Shown: positions 4,370 to 5,105 of the stretch, piece by piece
Layout of the letters: every line of letters starts with the position of its first letter
How positions within the stretch are numbered: position 1 is the first letter of the stretch
From: Patescibacteria group bacterium
Lineage (GTDB): Bacteria; Patescibacteriota; UBA1384; JAHJRZ01
Direction: 5' to 3'
DNA length: 5,105 nucleotides
Assembly (NCBI GenBank): GCA_018830605.1
Contig: JAHJRZ010000048.1
Location: 1 to 5,105 of the forward strand
Translations under genes and position numbers: made by a program
The notes under the pieces: model-generated
Databases searched by the model: none
Seen by the model: the letters and a program-made list of their open reading frames with translations, nothing else
Told to the model about the DNA's origin: nothing

Positions 4370-5105
4370 CTATTTGGAATTTTTGATCTCTTTAATGTAA
4401 TCCATTCCTTTTAAAGAGAGAATCCCCCAGCCAATAATTGCCGGCAGCCAAAAATTAAAGAGGCGATAAACAATAGTGATGGCGCCGGCTTCGTGGATGG
4501 CAACTCCGGAAAAGTGTAAAGATCCCAGCATCCCCAACTCAACAAAACCCAACCCGCTGCCCGAAGGAGAAATAATTGAGACTGCTTGGGAAATTGAGAA
4601 ATTTTTTAGAACAGAAACAAAGCCCAAGTTGGTGCGAAAAACATAAAGACTAAAAGCAAAAATAACAAAGTTTGCCAGAAAGACAAAAAAGACATATAAA
4701 AATATATCGGCTATCTGGCTGTTTTTGAGTTCATCAATTTTAACCGTCTCTTTTCTGGGTAAAAATTTGGGGGAAAATTTTCTGACATAATGGAAAATCG
4801 CCTCCCTAATTTTGCGGTTAAAAAGAAACAGACAAAACAAGACCGCTAAAAGAATAAGGCAAGAAGAAATAATAATTGAGTAATTATCTTTGATCGCTGT
4901 TTCAATAAAAGCCGAGCCGCCAAAGAGCAGGGCATAAATTAAAATTGCGGAGAAATTCAAAACGAAATAAGAAATAGTAATGACTGCCGCAAATTGGCTG
5001 GAACAGCCCTTGCGCCGCGCCTTATAAAACAAAACTGCCACCCCGCCGAGCCCAGCTGTCACTGCCCCGATTGGAACAGTAAGGAGCCAAGTCACAATCC
5101 CCTCT
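4370..5105 (-). CDS. Lysylphosphatidylglycerol synthase TM region / UPF0104 (YbhN-like) protein, N-terminus outside window
   Basis: This is a polytopic membrane protein of the superfamily that includes the flippase half of MprF, YbhN and archaeal AglD-associated proteins. These are linked to moving or modifying lipids or lipid-linked sugars; the substrate here is unknown. Evidence is the early segment TVPIGAVTAGLGGVAVLFYK, corresponding to the family's conserved P...GG...R/K region, and the hallmark SPSGSGLGFVELGMLGSLHF, followed by GAITIVYRLFNFWLPAIIGW near the C-terminus. Several membrane helices are evident, with a basic cytoplasmic-type loop (about 93-125 counted from the GTG at 5095). 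The frame remains open through 5105 (codons for E, G, I before the GTG), and family members usually exceed 300 residues, so the GTG at 5095 is probably internal and roughly 70-80 residues are missing. AGAGGGG lies only three bases before that GTG, too close for a convincing binding site. It converges on the upstream gene pair with a 49-base gap in which I see no clear terminator. Confidence 0.88.
   Translation of the reverse strand, partial: EGIVTWLLTVPIGAVTAGLGGVAVLFYKARRKGCSSQFAAVITISYFVLNFSAILIYALLFGGSAFIETAIKDNYSIIISSCLILLAVLFCLFLFNRKIREAIFHYVRKFSPKFLPRKETVKIDELKNSQIADIFLYVFFVFLANFVIFAFSLYVFRTNLGFVSVLKNFSISQAVSIISPSGSGLGFVELGMLGSLHFSGVAIHEAGAITIVYRLFNFWLPAIIGWGILSLKGMDYIKEIKNSK

Overview
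The window looks like a piece of a bacterial chromosome, most likely from a Candidate Phyla Radiation (Patescibacteria/Parcubacteria-like) organism. The grounds for this are indirect: compact moderately AT-rich DNA, a PEP synthase of about 742 residues directly after pyruvate kinase, a four-helix-bundle 'suffix'-type protein, a serine tRNA with no encoded CCA, and several short-period tandem repeats of a kind I associate with these genomes. The taxon is an inference. The genetic code is standard: there is no internal TGA in the 742-codon enzyme gene, and TAA, TAG and TGA all end genes, which argues against the UGA=Gly lineages.

Layout: positions 1-354 hold the 3' end of a pyruvate kinase gene (+). 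Positions 353-441 are a repeat-filled spacer with a candidate promoter. Positions 445-2673 encode phosphoenolpyruvate synthase (+), which carries a 7-bp tandem repeat in a domain linker. Positions 2693-2779 are tRNA-Ser(GGA). Positions 2785-2820 are a 9-bp tandem repeat that runs into a four-helix-bundle protein gene (2823-3293, +), which contains the same repeat family in reverse orientation. Positions 3349-4008 and 4015-4320 are a tight, very AT-rich pair encoding a secreted, membrane-anchored protein and a small four-helix membrane protein, both of unknown function. Positions 4370-5105 (-, convergent) are the 3' part of a lysylphosphatidylglycerol synthase-like (UPF0104/YbhN) membrane protein gene that runs off the window.

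Functionally, pyk and ppsA sit together although their enzymes run the PEP/pyruvate step in opposite directions, so this is a control point between glycolysis and gluconeogenesis. The repeat spacer between them can be folded so that the ppsA ribosome binding site is paired with the pyk stop-codon region, while the candidate internal promoter would give an RNA free of that pairing. The strongest recurring theme is that short tandem repeats supply the ribosome binding sites of two genes and in-frame linker residues of two proteins. The 3349-4320 pair is the best candidate for an undescribed two-component envelope module.
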